From Sipunculus nudus (Eukaryota > Annelida > Sipuncula > Golfingiida > Sipunculidae): a stretch of 64,000 nt of DNA. Below, one piece after another: positions 13,201 to 24,215 of this stretch; the first letter of the stretch is position 1, and the number at the start of each line of letters is the position of its first letter. The notes under the pieces were generated by a model. That model searched no databases, was not told where the DNA came from, and saw nothing but the letters and a program-made list of their open reading frames with translations. Made by a program: the position numbers and the translations under genes. The stretch covers positions 108,275,142 to 108,339,141 of the forward strand of contig CM049306.1 of NCBI GenBank assembly GCA_026874595.1, in the 5' to 3' direction.

Positions 13201-16200
13201 CCCCAGAATAGTCAAAAATTTCATACAAAAACTTCAATATCTCATTAACTACATCACTGATGGTCATGATTTTAGACATACATATTGATCATGAGATGTT
13301 TCATCAGTTTGTGCAGACTGGTGGCGCCACCTGTATTTTTCAATGTTCACGAATTGTTTTCTCCATTTTTGAGACCTTTAAGGATGTAGTTATCTGTCAA
13401 CAGGGTACAAATCGTAAAGACTGGACCTAGAATCTTCGTTCTTGACACACAGGGAGACCCATGATAAGTCTCCATGGAAACCTGAAATTTGGTCTCTGTT
13501 ACCCATATCCTTTGAGCTATGGCACTCCAAAGTACAGCTCAGAATAATGGAAAATTTGATACAAAAGTTAAAGTATCTGAACAACTAATGTAGAGATAAC
13601 CATAATTGTTTGCATGGATATTGATCATGGAGTGTTTCATAAGTTTCTGCAGACTGGTGGCACCACCTATATTTGTTCGGTTTTTTTTTTCTGTATTTTT
13701 GAGACCTTTAAAGATATGAACATCTGTTAACAGGGCACAAGAATCTTCATTCTTGACACACAGGGAGACCCATGAAAAGTCTCCATGGAAACTTGAAATT
13801 AGGTCTCTGTTACCCATATTCTTTAAGCTGTATGGGTCCAAAATACCCCCCCCCCCCAGAATAATGGAAATTTGATACAAAAACTGCAGTATTTCAATAA
13901 CGACAACACTGATGGTCATGATTTTCGGCATACATATTGATCATGAGCTGTTCCATCAGTTTCTGCAGACTGGGTGTGCCACCTCTATATTTTTTTCAAA
14001 TTTTTACGAATTTTTTTTTTTTTTGGAGACCTTTAAAGATGTGGTTATCTGTCAACAGGGTACAAATCGCAACAACTGGACCTAGAATCTTCATTCTTGT
14101 CATGCAAGGAGGCCCATGAAAGGTGCCTGTGGAAACTTGAAATTAGGTCTCTGTTACCCATATCCTTCAAGCTATAGGACTCCGAAGTATCCCTCAGAAT
14201 AATGGACAATTTGATACAAAAACTGAAGTATCTGAACAACTAATGCAGAGATCACCATGATTTTTTGCATGGATATTGACCATTAAGTGTTTTTATTAGT
14301 TTCTGCAGACTGGTGGAGCCACCTGTATTTTTGTATCCGCCAAAACGAAGTTTTGTGGATACTATGTTTTTGACAGAGATCCTCCGCCGCGGCGGCGTTC
14401 GTTTCCAGAGAGCTCCTGGGAGACTAATGGACCGATTTTTCCCAAACTTACCCCTATTATCGGGTCACATGTGAACTGGTGCCTAACCAATTTGCATTGA
14501 CCTCTGACCTTTTCTCTCTATCCAGTGTCCATTTGTGGGTCTGTTTCCACTCATAAACCCTCATATCTCGGGAACCGTTTGACCGATCAGGAAATAAAAT
14601 TGATACAAATGTAGCCCTTGGATTGCTTATAACATACACAAAAAATGGTGGCGCCACCTGTAACCATGTTTGCACAGTGTCCATCTGTTCATCTGCCTTG
14701 GGTTAAAATCACTCATATCTCTGCAGTGAATTGACTAATTCACCTGAAATTCATCATGTGTATACATCCAGGATAGCTTTCTTGATTTTATGACAGGTGG
14801 CGCCACCTACGTTCACGTTCACGCTGATGACATCCAAGCTTATATCTCGGGAACCGTTTGACCGATCAGGAAATAAAATTTATACAAATGTAGCCCTTTG
14901 ATAGCTCTGTAACATACACAAAAAATGGTGGCGCCACCTGTAACAATGTTTGCACAGGGTCTGTCTGTTAGTCTGCCGTGGCCTAAAATCACTCATTTCT
15001 CTGTAGTGGTTCGACATAACTGCCTAAAATTTTGCAGGTTTATACATCGTGGACAGCTTTCTGGATTTTATGACAGGTGGCGCCACCTACATTCTAGTTA
15101 ACGCTGGACACATCCAAGCTCATATCTCAGGAACCATTTGACCGATTGGGCCAAAATTGTGCATGTGTTTAGATCTCACATAGGTCTTTATCATACACAA
15201 AACTGGAGGGGTTACCTGCAAAGATTTTTGCACAGTGTTTGTCTGTTTGTCTGCCATGGGCAAAAATCGCTCATATACATGTAGTGGTTTGACTTTTCTG
15301 CCTAAAATTTTGCAGGTGTATACAACTTGGACAGCTTTCTGGATTTGTGGTAGGTGGCACAACCTACATACACATTTAGGCTGCAGACATCCATGCTAAT
15401 ATGCAACATACCTCACTCTATTTCCCCTTGCCACTCAATCCATGCCTCACTATCCGATTTTGGCAGATACATGTACTCACTTGTCAGTTACCTGTATTCT
15501 AGTTTTAAAAGTTTACACATTTTTCTCTATTTTTGAGATATATAAATACAGACTAAATCTTGGTCTGTTGGTTAATCTGTTTGATGCTTCAGTTGAATGG
15601 GTATATACTACCATTCTGATGATAAAATTTCCTTTTGCGAATATCTTCCCAGTCAGCTGAGCGTCATGACCCATGGGTCACTTGTTTTATACAAAATGTT
15701 TACATTTCACATGTGACACTACATCTCCAAAAGTTTTACTGGGATCTACTTCTAATTATAATAGAAGTGCATCCTATAAGTTACTTTCCATATTGGCAGC
15801 GGATTAGGTTCTCTGATTAAGCCTGCACAAAGTGTGATCAGTCACTTTGGTGACTGTGAGGGTGTGTGCATGTGCGATGGAGTGTGTACACATTTCTCAC
15901 ATTCCTGTTTGGTGGGGGTACAGTCCTCTGGACATTTTTTTAATTTGTAAAATGTGTTCATTGATTCTTGAATGACAAACTAAGATAGAACAATGAAATC
16001 AGAATGAAAAAAGCACCTGTCCAATACTTAGTATCGGCAGCTAACCCTAAGTCCTAAAGTTGCATACACAAATTTGGCACAATTCCTGCCACAGTGTAGG
16101 CATTCTGTGAACGTGACAGAAAAGAAGATGCACAGAAAATAGCTTTGCTCCGTCAAATTTGTAATTTATTTATGAAACTATCATGCATGCTTTAGGCCTA

Positions 16201-17359
16201 CTACTATAGTAGGTGTTTTTAACAATGAAATTGAAGCCTTTATGTTATCAGGTGATGGATCTGCTTCTGAAAACCTGCAATCTATTTTGAAAAAAAGATG
16301 TTCTTTTTTCTGTTCAAAGGTGATGAGGAGAGGAAGAAGAGGATGGAGAAGGTGATGCAGAACAGAGAGAAGAAGATGAAACTGGAGCAGCAACTGCATG
16401 CACTGGCACAGACACAGGCCATACAGATTGCAGCACAGGTAGCACCGGCCTTGCAGAACATCGCAACACCAAATGTCACACCACCCACATCAGTCGTAGA
16501 CTCCCAAGAAATACCACCAATAATAGTGGCACCAGACATGTCACCCCCTACACCATTGACTCCAAGTATAGCGTCTCCGTTACCAGTTAATGGGGATTCA
16601 CCGTCAACGCCAGGAGTACCAGATTTAGTATCTCCGATTCTCCTTAGTGATAATAGTGATAAACGAACTCTTTCCTCATGGGAGGACTCCACTCTCAAAG
16701 ACATCAAGGAAATGTTTAACATCTCCTTCTGTGTAGACGTGGAGCCTCACATACATGTCAAAGTAAAAGATCCCACACTAAACCACCTGATCAACCAATC
16801 AGGAATCACTGTGCTACGTATTATAAAATTTGCAAAACAACTGAAGGAATTTGTGCGTCTCCCCCAGGAACACCAGATTGGCATCCTGAAGGGTGCTGTT
16901 TTGGATATTTTATTATTACGTTCTGTTGCACTATATGACCGTGAACGTGATGCATGGGTGACTCCAAAGGGTGAAATACCCACAGAAATTCTGAAAAGTG
17001 CAACAGGGTTTGTTGAACTGTACAATGCATATGTGAATTATTGTAAAACCTTGCGCCTCATAATCGGAGATGACAATGTGATTATTGCGATTATGCTGGT
17101 GATAGCACTTTTTTCCCCGGAGGGACCTCATGTCCAAGCTAAGCAGCTTATCTCTGGCTTCCAGGACCAGTACATGACTCTACTGAAGCACTACATCGAG
17201 GCTCAGTATTCCTACAGACAAGCAGCTGAGATGTTCCCCAAGTTGCTGTGCAAGGTCAAAGAGATTAAAGATTTTGCTGACACCTATGGTAAGGTAGTCA
17301 TGGATGTGAATCCAAGTGAAATCGAACCTCTCATGTTGGAGATCCTAGACCTGAAGTGA
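7037..17359 (+). CDS. HR96/NR1J-like nuclear receptor gene (3' part, three exons, spliced span)
   Basis: A ligand-regulated transcription factor of the nuclear receptor superfamily acting in the nucleus. Exons 7037-7207, 7942-8059 and 16320-17359 join in frame (phases 0, then 1) to give about 442 codons. Order: short basic N-terminal stretch, two C4 zinc fingers, hinge, ligand-binding domain, AF-2 helix. The P-box region [12 protein letters not shown] and the run into ELILGDEERKK are typical of the NR1J group (Drosophila HR96 and relatives, NR1I/VDR side of the tree). HR96-type receptors are known for lipid and xenobiotic sensing; the function here is inferred from family only. The ATG and A/B domain are missing because the first exon(s) lie upstream of base 1. 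The ligand-binding domain sits in one unusually large exon. The introns contain mobile elements and satellite. Paralogue assignment within NR1J cannot be made without a tree. Confidence 0.9.
7208..7941 (+). other. Receptor intron between the two zinc-finger exons
   Basis: 734 bases with consensus gt...ttttcag ends. No repeat family shared with the rest of the window was recognised and nothing coding was seen. It separates the two fingers. Confidence 0.85.
7942..8059 (+). CDS. Nuclear receptor exon: zinc finger 2 and C-terminal extension
   Basis: Acceptor tctgttttcag at 7931-7941 and donor gtaagt at 8060; 39 codons plus one base (phase 1). It begins K-G-K and then finger 2, C-x5-C-x9-C-x2-[21 protein letters not shown]. 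It continues [16 protein letters not shown], the conserved second helix and T/A-box start that contact DNA and support dimerisation. The split codon g/gt yields the Gly before DEER in the next exon, matching the usual nuclear-receptor junction between DNA-binding domain and hinge. Confidence 0.95.
8060..8753 (+). other. Start of the long receptor intron
   Basis: Non-coding sequence after the finger-2 donor. No repeat or gene is recognised before the tandem block beginning near 8754. Confidence 0.7.
8754..9398 (+). repeat. About 133-bp tandem repeat block, left part
   Basis: It opens with ttatcccctcgcaatgaag and a gtccatccgtctgtccgtcc tract, then repeats units containing tggatgaagaaacctattga and a gaggtcacagggtcaaagg core (copies near 8904, 9038, 9180 and 9327). 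GGGTCAAAGGTCA is a DR1-type half-site pair. The block resumes at 9931 after an inserted MITE. It probably forms the core of a non-autonomous mobile element; its ends are not clear. Confidence 0.8.
9399..9930. mobile_element. Foldback MITE with long terminal inverted repeats and 11-bp flanking duplication
   Basis: The left end agactggtaccctgttctat is matched inverted by the right end near 9907-9930 (atagagcagggtaccagtct). Similarity between arms continues with gaps for about 120 bases (shared gccatctta and agactggttccaa segments). The direct repeat cacccacctct lies at 9388-9398 and 9932-9942, one base outside the right end. The insertion splits the 133-bp repeat block. An 11-bp duplication would be long for hAT elements and closer to Mutator-like ones, so no superfamily is claimed. 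Confidence 0.75.
9931..10690 (+). repeat. About 133-bp tandem repeat block, right part
   Basis: Continuation of the block at 8754 with about five more units: cccatggatgaagaaaccta, gattttgaggtcatggggtc, cacagcacccacttcttg. It decays near 10680 into unique sequence. Confidence 0.8.
10691..12059 (+). other. Receptor intron, mixed repeat remnants
   Basis: Contains two related boxes (gctccactttgcagtgcccttg near 10788 and gctccactttgcggtgcccttg near 11148) and a ttatcccctcataac/gtctgtctttccatccgtct stretch near 10874 like the start of the block at 8754. This suggests further decayed element copies. No exon was recognised. Confidence 0.5.
12060..12300 (+). mobile_element. Fragment related to the TIR element at 25791-26244
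   Basis: The series ttcgatttccagcag, catatttattaaggtcag, tttggtggtaacatggtgac, ttatggatttttgtgaaact and catgaggtcagaggtcaccgg parallels 26047-26240 in order. Only the right half is present, and it abuts the next element at 12308. Confidence 0.6.
12308..15684 (+). mobile_element. Tandem-core element with 5' and 3' hairpins, forward copy (interrupted by a second element)
   Basis: The 5' end is an imperfect hairpin: AGCTCAGCTGAC, loop tgaaa, GTCATCTGAGCT, followed by a gtccgtctgtccgtccgt tract. Five or six internal units of about 335 bp follow, each with tctctgttacccatatcctt, ggacctagaatcttc and the palindrome GGTGGCGCCACC or close variants. The 3' end carries CAGCTGAGCG, the palindrome TGACCCATGGGTCA, then CTTG and T. 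The first and last boxes are inverted relatives. Sequence 14336-15502 is a nested insertion. No protein is encoded. The architecture resembles Helentron-associated non-autonomous elements; family name not assigned. Confidence 0.7.
14336..15502 (+). mobile_element. Helitron/Helentron-like element nested in the 12308 element
   Basis: Begins gtA then TCCGCCAAAAC, forming a hairpin with GTTTTGTGGATAC three bases later. It has alternating internal units with cacaaaaaatggtggcgcc and gacaggtggcgccacctac, and ends with a degraded hairpin and tattCTAG followed by T. The reverse copy of the host element at 28401-30987 lacks this insertion at the equivalent place (near 28590), which defines the insertion. 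Confidence 0.65.
15685..16319 (+). other. End of the long receptor intron
   Basis: Unique-looking AT-rich sequence ending in ttttttctgttcaaag at 16304-16319, the acceptor of the ligand-binding-domain exon. No gene was seen. Confidence 0.75.
16320..17359 (+). CDS. Nuclear receptor terminal coding exon: hinge, ligand-binding domain and AF-2
   Basis: Acceptor ttctgttcaaag, phase 1, stop TGA at 17357-17359; about 346 residues. Residues 1-35 are a charged, probably helical hinge start ([18 protein letters not shown]). Residues about 36-115 are a Pro/Thr/Ser-rich linker. The ligand-binding domain runs from about 125. Its signature region reads [20 protein letters not shown], corresponding to the family consensus around helices 3-5 (with EHQ where DQ is usual), then [17 protein letters not shown]. 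It ends [13 protein letters not shown], a good AF-2 helix with the core LMLEIL that recruits coactivators. The length fits HR96-type receptors. A complete ligand-binding domain in one exon is unusual for metazoan receptors and may reflect past intron loss. No frame break is present, so the gene looks functional. Confidence 0.95.
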
Positions 17360-17404
17360 CAACAGTGTTCAAGAGCCAGTTAAAATATCCTTAGTAAGAA
17401 GAGT

Positions 17405-17410
17405 AATAAA
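17405..17410 (+). terminator. Candidate polyadenylation signal of the receptor gene
   Basis: AATAAA 46 bases after the stop codon. The 3' UTR would be short if it is used; longer UTRs cannot be excluded. Confidence 0.5.
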
Positions 17411-18579
17411 ATTAAAAGCCGTACTATAAGTATGCAAGTAGAATAAGAAGAGTTTAGCTGACTGAGCCAACTAAGCTATGGCAGTCACCCTCAGTTTGTC
17501 ACCTGTCTTACCACTTATCTGTTAAATATATTTTGAAATGGCAGAAAGTGTAAATTTTGGTGCATAAACGTCCAACAATACTTCTGTCTGGTCCATGTGG
17601 TTCTCATTGTCATTGTAGTTCACAGGTTAGTCACCAGGAGGTGCTCCAAGCCTGGTTTATTTATATGTTTGATCAGGACTCCCCTCTGTTTAATATCAAT
17701 CATTCATGTTATTTACTGTCAAAACCTTGTAGCTTCACAATGTACATTTTAGCTCATTCAATCGAACTGGTTCACGTCATTCAGTACTTTCATTTCATGT
17801 ACTCATACTCAAGCTGCAGTAATGACATGATAAAAAACTATTTTTTGTGAAGAATTATACCAGTATATGGCAAATACCATATATATATAAATTGTTGAAA
17901 ATGTAAAGACGTAATGGATTCATGGCTATATCTTATATAATATGGCACATAAAAGGAGATTTTTTTGTGAGCCAAATATTGTTTAATCTTATGATTAATA
18001 AATGGTGTAGCTGCACAGAGTGGCCTGTAGGTCAGAACAGCTGGGGGGATCTTGCAAAATTCAGCTTGTGGAAAGCACAGGTTTCTTTTAAATACATTGG
18101 TCATGAACTGACAGATCTCACTTTTCCAGAGCTGTTTGAAAAAGAGTTAGAATCTTTGACACCAGATGGCACAAATGCATGGCTATTGTAAAAACCCGTC
18201 TCAATGTATTTTCAGAGACAAGGGCAGGTATTTCAGTAACTTACCTGTTAAGTTTCTGACAGGATGGACCTTATGGATTGTTTGATCTTGTGACCAGCCC
18301 TATAATTACCTTTTTTAATGGCAATAGTGTTGAATTTCTACCTTTTCAGTCAGTAAAGGAAAATTACATGTTTGGAAGATTCCAAATGTTGATACCATGG
18401 ATACTTACACTGAAAGCTGATAAAAAGTTAAAAGATACTGGGTTATATTTCTTCACATAATCATAATCAATGTCATTGTAATGTTAGTAGATGTAATTGT
18501 GCAATACCGTCTCCTTCAGTTAATTTGGCAACTAAAACCTGCATGGGCTTGCTTGATTATGATATATGTATATATGCTT
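17411..18579 (+). other. Intergenic or 3' UTR sequence, no gene seen
   Basis: AT-rich sequence downstream of the receptor. Short open frames occur, with no recognisable product. Confidence 0.6.
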
Positions 18580-19030
18580 TAGGCTGTCAGGAAGAGAAGG
18601 GATAAGGCTTTGTTGTTGACTAAGCAGGCAGAGATTGAGGCAAAGAGCTTGAGAGAGTTAGTCAGAGCCACTGGATTGGAGTCAGTCATACTGTGACTTG
18701 AGTTTAGTAGTCAGAGGACATTCATAGTGTAAATCTGAATCAGACTGGGATAGTGTGTGCCAGACAAGTCTGGAATAACCAGTCAACAGACAAAACAACA
18801 GGTTATTAGAGCTTAGTCAGCCAGACACATCTGACTAGCCAGACAAAATATTAAGCATAAGTCTGCTTAGTTAAGGTTGTACAAAGCAAGTCAGGTTATT
18901 AGTCAGCACTGGTGGGCCGTCGTAGCTACAACAAAGATCTGACTAACCACTCTAACTGATTAAGCTTGACTGACAGGTCTAGAGATGAGGGCTGGTGCAG
19001 TCACTGAACAGACCTGTAGATTTTAAAAAA
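18580..19030. repeat. GTCAG/CTGAC motif-dense tract
   Basis: Over about 450 bases the words gtcag, ctgac and cagac recur far more often than around it (for example agtcagccagacacatctga and agtcaggttattagtcagc). There is no fixed period, so it is not a simple tandem repeat. Confidence 0.5.
18583..18696 (+). other. Orphan exon-like open frame of 37 codons
   Basis: Follows tatatgctttag (acceptor-like, AG at 18581-18582). Read in phase 0 it gives a charged helical-looking stretch (begins AVRKRRDKALLLTKQAEIEA, ends LESVIL) and stops at TGA 18694-18696. The other two phases close quickly. It could be an alternative terminal exon of the receptor, a decayed exon, or chance; no family was recognised. 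Confidence 0.2.
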
Positions 19031-19640
19031 GAGAGCTCTCCCAGCAGAACTAGAAGAAGGCTAGGCTTGTCAGCAGAAGGGAAGAGTCCATTGTTCATAG
19101 AGAGGTCTGGATGTTTGTGATTTATTTAAGATATCACTGTGGCACAAGGTGTCACCTTTGGCCCATGACACATTGCATTTGAAGGGGGCGGGGGTCATAT
19201 GATTAATCATGGTAAGGTAAGTTGTTTAAGGCATTAGATTGATGTCTGAGGAGTAACAAGTGGATATGTTGATGTGAATACTTTGATTTGTCAGATTACA
19301 TTGTGTATATTACAAAATCATAATACATATGATTCATATCACTGCAAATATGCTGTCAGCTTATTTTGATAATTACATATATGACAGTTATTTATGTTAT
19401 ATCCTCTATGTACATGTGAAATCCAGAGTATATAGGACATATATTTAGACATGGCTTAAGTAGTCACACTAAGACTACACCAAAAAGTAAATTATTTACA
19501 AAATATTGCTGCCCTAATTATCCTCATAACAGTTTTTAGCACAGCATCTAGACATCTAGACATATCGTATAGATGCAGAAGGCCCAGATCAAAATTATTG
19601 GAATTATATCTTCCAACTGTTTGAAAAAACTTGGTTTGCA
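19031..19640 (+). other. Intergenic, nothing recognised
   Basis: Unique AT-rich sequence without a supported gene. Confidence 0.6.
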
Positions 19641-19967
19641 TTTTTAGCGAATCTGTGAGCTTATGCAGTATTGTGGGGTCGTCAGTCTTCCGTCGTCTGT
19701 CGTCCGTCATAGCTATCTCAAAAAGGGCAGGAGCTAGCATTACCAACTTTTTTGCAAAAAAATTTGTCTTCTAAAAAATTCTATCAGATTTTGCTTATTT
19801 TTTTAATAACTGCATTTTCTTAGATTGTATAGGGAAGAAGCTGAAAAACATAAAAAAAATGTTCTTCTCCGAAACCACGCTACCATATGTATGTTCATCT
19901 GTTCCAGTAATCCTCCCTGGTAAAAAGAACATATCCAAAATATCCTGACTGATACATCCTCATTGTA

Positions 19968-20845
19968 TTCGCCAAAACAGACTTTTGCGGATACTATGTT
20001 TTCAGTCGGACGCCGCCGCTGCCGCAGCTTAGGTTTCTGGAGAACTCCTCAGTAACCACTGGGCAGAATTTTTTAAAATTCGGAATTATGATCGGGTTTC
20101 ATGTGAACAGCTGCGCCCTCATTTTTGGTTGACCTCTGTACTTTCCTCTCTGCCCAGTGTCCATTCATGCGTCTGTTTCCAAACATGAACCCACATATCT
20201 CGGGAACCCTTTGACCGTTCAGGCCAAAAATGTAGCCCTTGGATAGCTTTATAACATACACTAAAAATGGTGGCGCCACCTGCAACAATTTTTGCACAGC
20301 GTCCGTCCAACTGCTGTGGGATAAAATCACTCATCAGTGGTTTGACATTTCTGCCTAAAATTTTGCATGTTCATACATCTTGGATAGCTTTCTCGATTAT
20401 GTGGCAGTTGGGGCCACCTACATTTATCTTTATGCTGAAGACATTTAGGCTTATATCTCAGGACTGGTTTGAAAAATCCCCCTGAAATTTTGCTTATGTA
20501 TAGATCTCATATAGCTCTTAATCCAAAACAAAATTGGTGGCGCCACCTGCCACCATTTTTGCAATGCATCCTTCTGTTTGTCTGCTGTGGGATAAAATCA
20601 TTCCTATACAAGTAGTGGTTTGAATTATCTGCCTTAAATTTTGCATATGTATACAACTTGGACAGCTTTCTGGATTTTGTGGTAGGTGGTGCAACCTAAA
20701 TACACATTTGGCTACAGACATCCATGCTAATATGCAACACACCTCACTCTATTTCCCCTTGCCACTCAATCCATGCCTCACTTCACCCATTCCACTCTGA
20801 TTTCGTCAGATACATGTAGTCGCTTGTCGACTACCAGTATTCTAG
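19968..20845 (+). mobile_element. Helitron/Helentron-like element, second copy
   Basis: Begins gtattcgccaaaac with a partner cttttgcggatac (5' hairpin). It contains GGTGGCGCCACCTG cores at about 20269 and 20537 and ends with the stem-loop TAGTCG-CTTGT-CGACTA then CTAG (20842-20845) and T. The flanks on both sides (about 19640-19967 and 20846-20970) share words with those of the copy ending at 33146 (agctagca, tcctagtc, gaaacttg, ataaaatcataat), so it probably sits in another repeat family. Confidence 0.65.
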
Positions 20846-20970
20846 TTTTAAAATGTCCTAGTCCGAAACTTGCAGGTCTGAAACATCCATTTTGATAAAA
20901 TCATAATACTAAGGTAGATGTGCAAGACATAAGAGAATCAGTATTAAAATTTAAAAATAAGAGCTGTGAA

Positions 20971-23769
20971 GAAGCACAAGTACTCATTGGTATTCACAAC
21001 TGATGCTCTTGCCTTGATCCAATCCAAAATTTATAAAGACATGGAGTAAATTTTGTTTTTCATACGTGATATCTAAAAAAATGAAGCATATTTTATGTAT
21101 TCAATGAACATGTCAATTCAGTATACTGTGGAAGCCATTTTGTTAGTGTGGGTTTCACATTTGTGATGTTTGGGAAAAGTAAATGATTACGAAAATTGCA
21201 AAATTTGTGAATATGAAGTGTGAATATGAAGGCAACCACAATATTTTGTTTCAGATAAATTATTAACAAAAAAAAGTAAATGTGGCCTAAGTCAGGGTTA
21301 CTTGAGTGCTGTAGTTAGAGGATTGTAGAGTAATCACTGTCACTGATAAATCTTACATTGTTACGCTCAATACCTCTGTTTGGTCTCTCACGACTCAGGA
21401 CTGACATTCCACAAACTCTGGTAGACAGCTAGTTTAGTTAAGTGTTCTCCAGTCACCAGGTCTCTTGTTGAGCACTTGAAGTATCATGTCATTTTATTAT
21501 TGCCCCCCTTGCCTGTGAACAGGCTGTGGAATGACAGAACTTGTACAATTCTTTCACTGTCAAAATGATTAAAAAAATTTGAAGGTTCATACAGGCCGTA
21601 ACGCCACATCCATAGCGGGTATGGCACCTTTCATTTTACTCATGGTGCAATTGACACTTAAACGAATTGCCTGCATTTTATATGTGCGCTACTTGCAGAT
21701 ACTCAGCAATCAAATGTTTTGAGTGTTCACAAAACCTTTTTATAAAGCTGGTTAGTTAACAAGTTGCATTGCCATGTAGATTCTCAGAATGTTTAAAATT
21801 ATACTTTTTTCAAAACCATATATTTTACTGGGTGAGAGGGGTACAAGTCAATGGTGAATCAGGAACAAGTGCTTCATGTTATTTGCACGTTTGTATGATC
21901 ACTGGAGTCTCTCTCTCTCTCTCAGACCCTGGACCAGGTCTCATATGTATTGCAGCCTGTTATTCATGACAACAGCGTTTGCTTCACAGTGATACAGCTG
22001 TCTTATTTTGGAATGTGTAGAAAAGTACAAATACATACTATAGGACCTGAGACTGCTTTAAAAATCTGTCTGATAGGAAGAGGAGCATAAAAGACTTTGT
22101 GGTGTTAGATTTCACAAAAAAATGACACATTGATTTCTTAAACATTTTATGTTTTGAGATTTGAGTCTTCTCTCAGAAACACCATGACAAAATAGTTAAA
22201 GAATTGACTTGAAATGTTTCCTGCTGCATAGCATGACATACAACATTAATCATAATGCTGCAAAATGTACTCACTGTTAACCTATATATCAATGTGCAAC
22301 AGCTGCACTGCCCGGACCAGATAACAGATCATGGAGTTTGCCTTACTGATAAAGGATCTTCTAACTTTACACAGAGAGGTCTCAGTTATGTGTATTATCA
22401 GTTGATTGAAAACTTGAATGAATATCCAATTACATACTGTTTTGTTAAGACTTAGATATTTCACTGTTTGCTGTAGAATGAAGTTTTGGTTTGTGCATAT
22501 AACTTTAAAGTTGAAGTAATGGGAAACTTATTTGTCATTGATTAATTGTTTTGTTGAAAACTGTAACTGATAGATTTAGATACATATCATGCCATTTGAC
22601 TCTTAAGGCCCAGGATCTTTTTTACAGATGATAAGTAGAACTGTAGTCAGAGCCTACATGTACATCCACCACAAAGAGATGTTAACTGAGACAGTCCTTT
22701 GGTCCTTTGTGTTCTCAGTGTCACAGATCACTAAGCTGCTGCCCAGGTGAGCTCTGGAACAAAGCCAGCCCATAATACCAACAAATGATTCCACAATAGA
22801 AATTAATCAGTTTTATCAAAATACATAATAGTGATTCAGATCACCTCAAAAATATAATTGACTGTTTCTTTGATTGAGCTGTAACCCTCCACAGAATTAA
22901 ATAAAAATTGGTACAGAACATTTTCCATGAAGTGTTTTCCATAAACAGACAAACCAACCTTTCAACCAAGGTGGTATATAATACCTTAACACCTGGCAGA
23001 AGTTTAAGTTAAGGAGTACACAATGTTACCTCTGACTGTGTATAATAATTACAGGTAATTTTCTTTATTATTGTCAGTGGATATTTTCATGGTCAGACTG
23101 TGGTAAATCTTATTATCAGGAGCAGTATCTCAGGTTCAAAGACCAACAGACCTTCAGGTGAGAGACTGCTCTGCAACACGAGTCACATCTGTGATTAATT
23201 CTTCCTTTTATTACCTGTCATATATTACCACCTGAATACTTACTAACAACCTTCACCAGGTGTGTTAATATTGTTAGTTATCATCAAGCTTCATCACTAT
23301 CATTTATTGTTAACATGTAAGTTTATTTTCATGATCATTGTACAGTGCTTTCTATATATGAATGAACAGGATGCAGGTAAAATCCTCCAGATAACAATGA
23401 CCTTGGTCAGACTTTTCCTTGTTATTCCTGGGTAGGGGGTCATTATCACCAGGGTGAATTTATCCTGCATGTATATGTTTATGACAATGTAGTCTTTCAC
23501 AGGAGATAGTTCATGTTGATGATGAACTTGTCAATGATACGTGTCAGACAATGTACATGTCAATATTTTGTGTAACATGTTACATCTGATCTTCTTATTA
23601 TGGTCATGTGGAGGAGAATACTATTAACATGCATCAGTTTCAATTTGTCAGATAATTATTGTATGATCATGCAAATGATATGTACCTTGTCTGGATGAAT
23701 ATCTGGATGTAGTGTCTATTGTCAGGACAGATATCTATATTTACCAAGTTTTTGTGAATATCTGGAGAG
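20971..23769 (+). other. Intergenic, no gene seen
   Basis: About 2.8 kb without recognisable coding sequence; only a short (tc)n near 21907-21922. Confidence 0.6.
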
Positions 23770-24215
23770 ACCTTGTCTGGATGAACACCTGGATAGACCT
23801 TGTCTAGATGCACATATGGATAGACCTTGTTAGGATGAACATTTGGGTAGACTGTGTCTTGATTAACATATGGACAGAACTTGTGAACTTGTCTGGATTC
23901 ACATATGGATAGAACTTGTCTGGATGAACATCTGGATAGGCTGTGTCTGGTTTAACATATGGACAGAACTTTTCTGGATGCACATACAGATAGAACTTGT
24001 CTGGATGGACATCTGGATAGACGTTGTCTGGATGAACATCTTGATAGACCTTGTCTAGATGAACATTTGGATAGACCTTGTCTGGATGAACATCTGGATA
24101 GACCTTGTCTGGATGAACATCTGGATAGACCTTCTTTGGGTGAATATCTGGATAGACATTGTCTGGATGAACATATGTCAGGATGAACATTTGGATAAAA
24201 CCTGTCTAGATGAAC
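23770..24215. repeat. 27-bp minisatellite
   Basis: About 16 copies of a unit like ctggatagaccttgtctgga followed by tgaacat; gaacat boxes at 24061 and 24088 give the period. Because 27 is divisible by 3, repetitive open frames appear on both strands (for example D-R-P-C-L-D-E-H-L on the + strand). They are by-products and no gene is claimed. Confidence 0.9.

Noticed and set aside
16282-16722. Minus-strand 146-codon frame opposite the receptor hinge
   Set aside because: Antisense shadow of the real ligand-binding-domain exon, whose frame carries the conserved motifs.
23804-24190. 128-codon repetitive protein on the minus strand
   Set aside because: By-product of the 27-bp minisatellite; frames are open on both strands.
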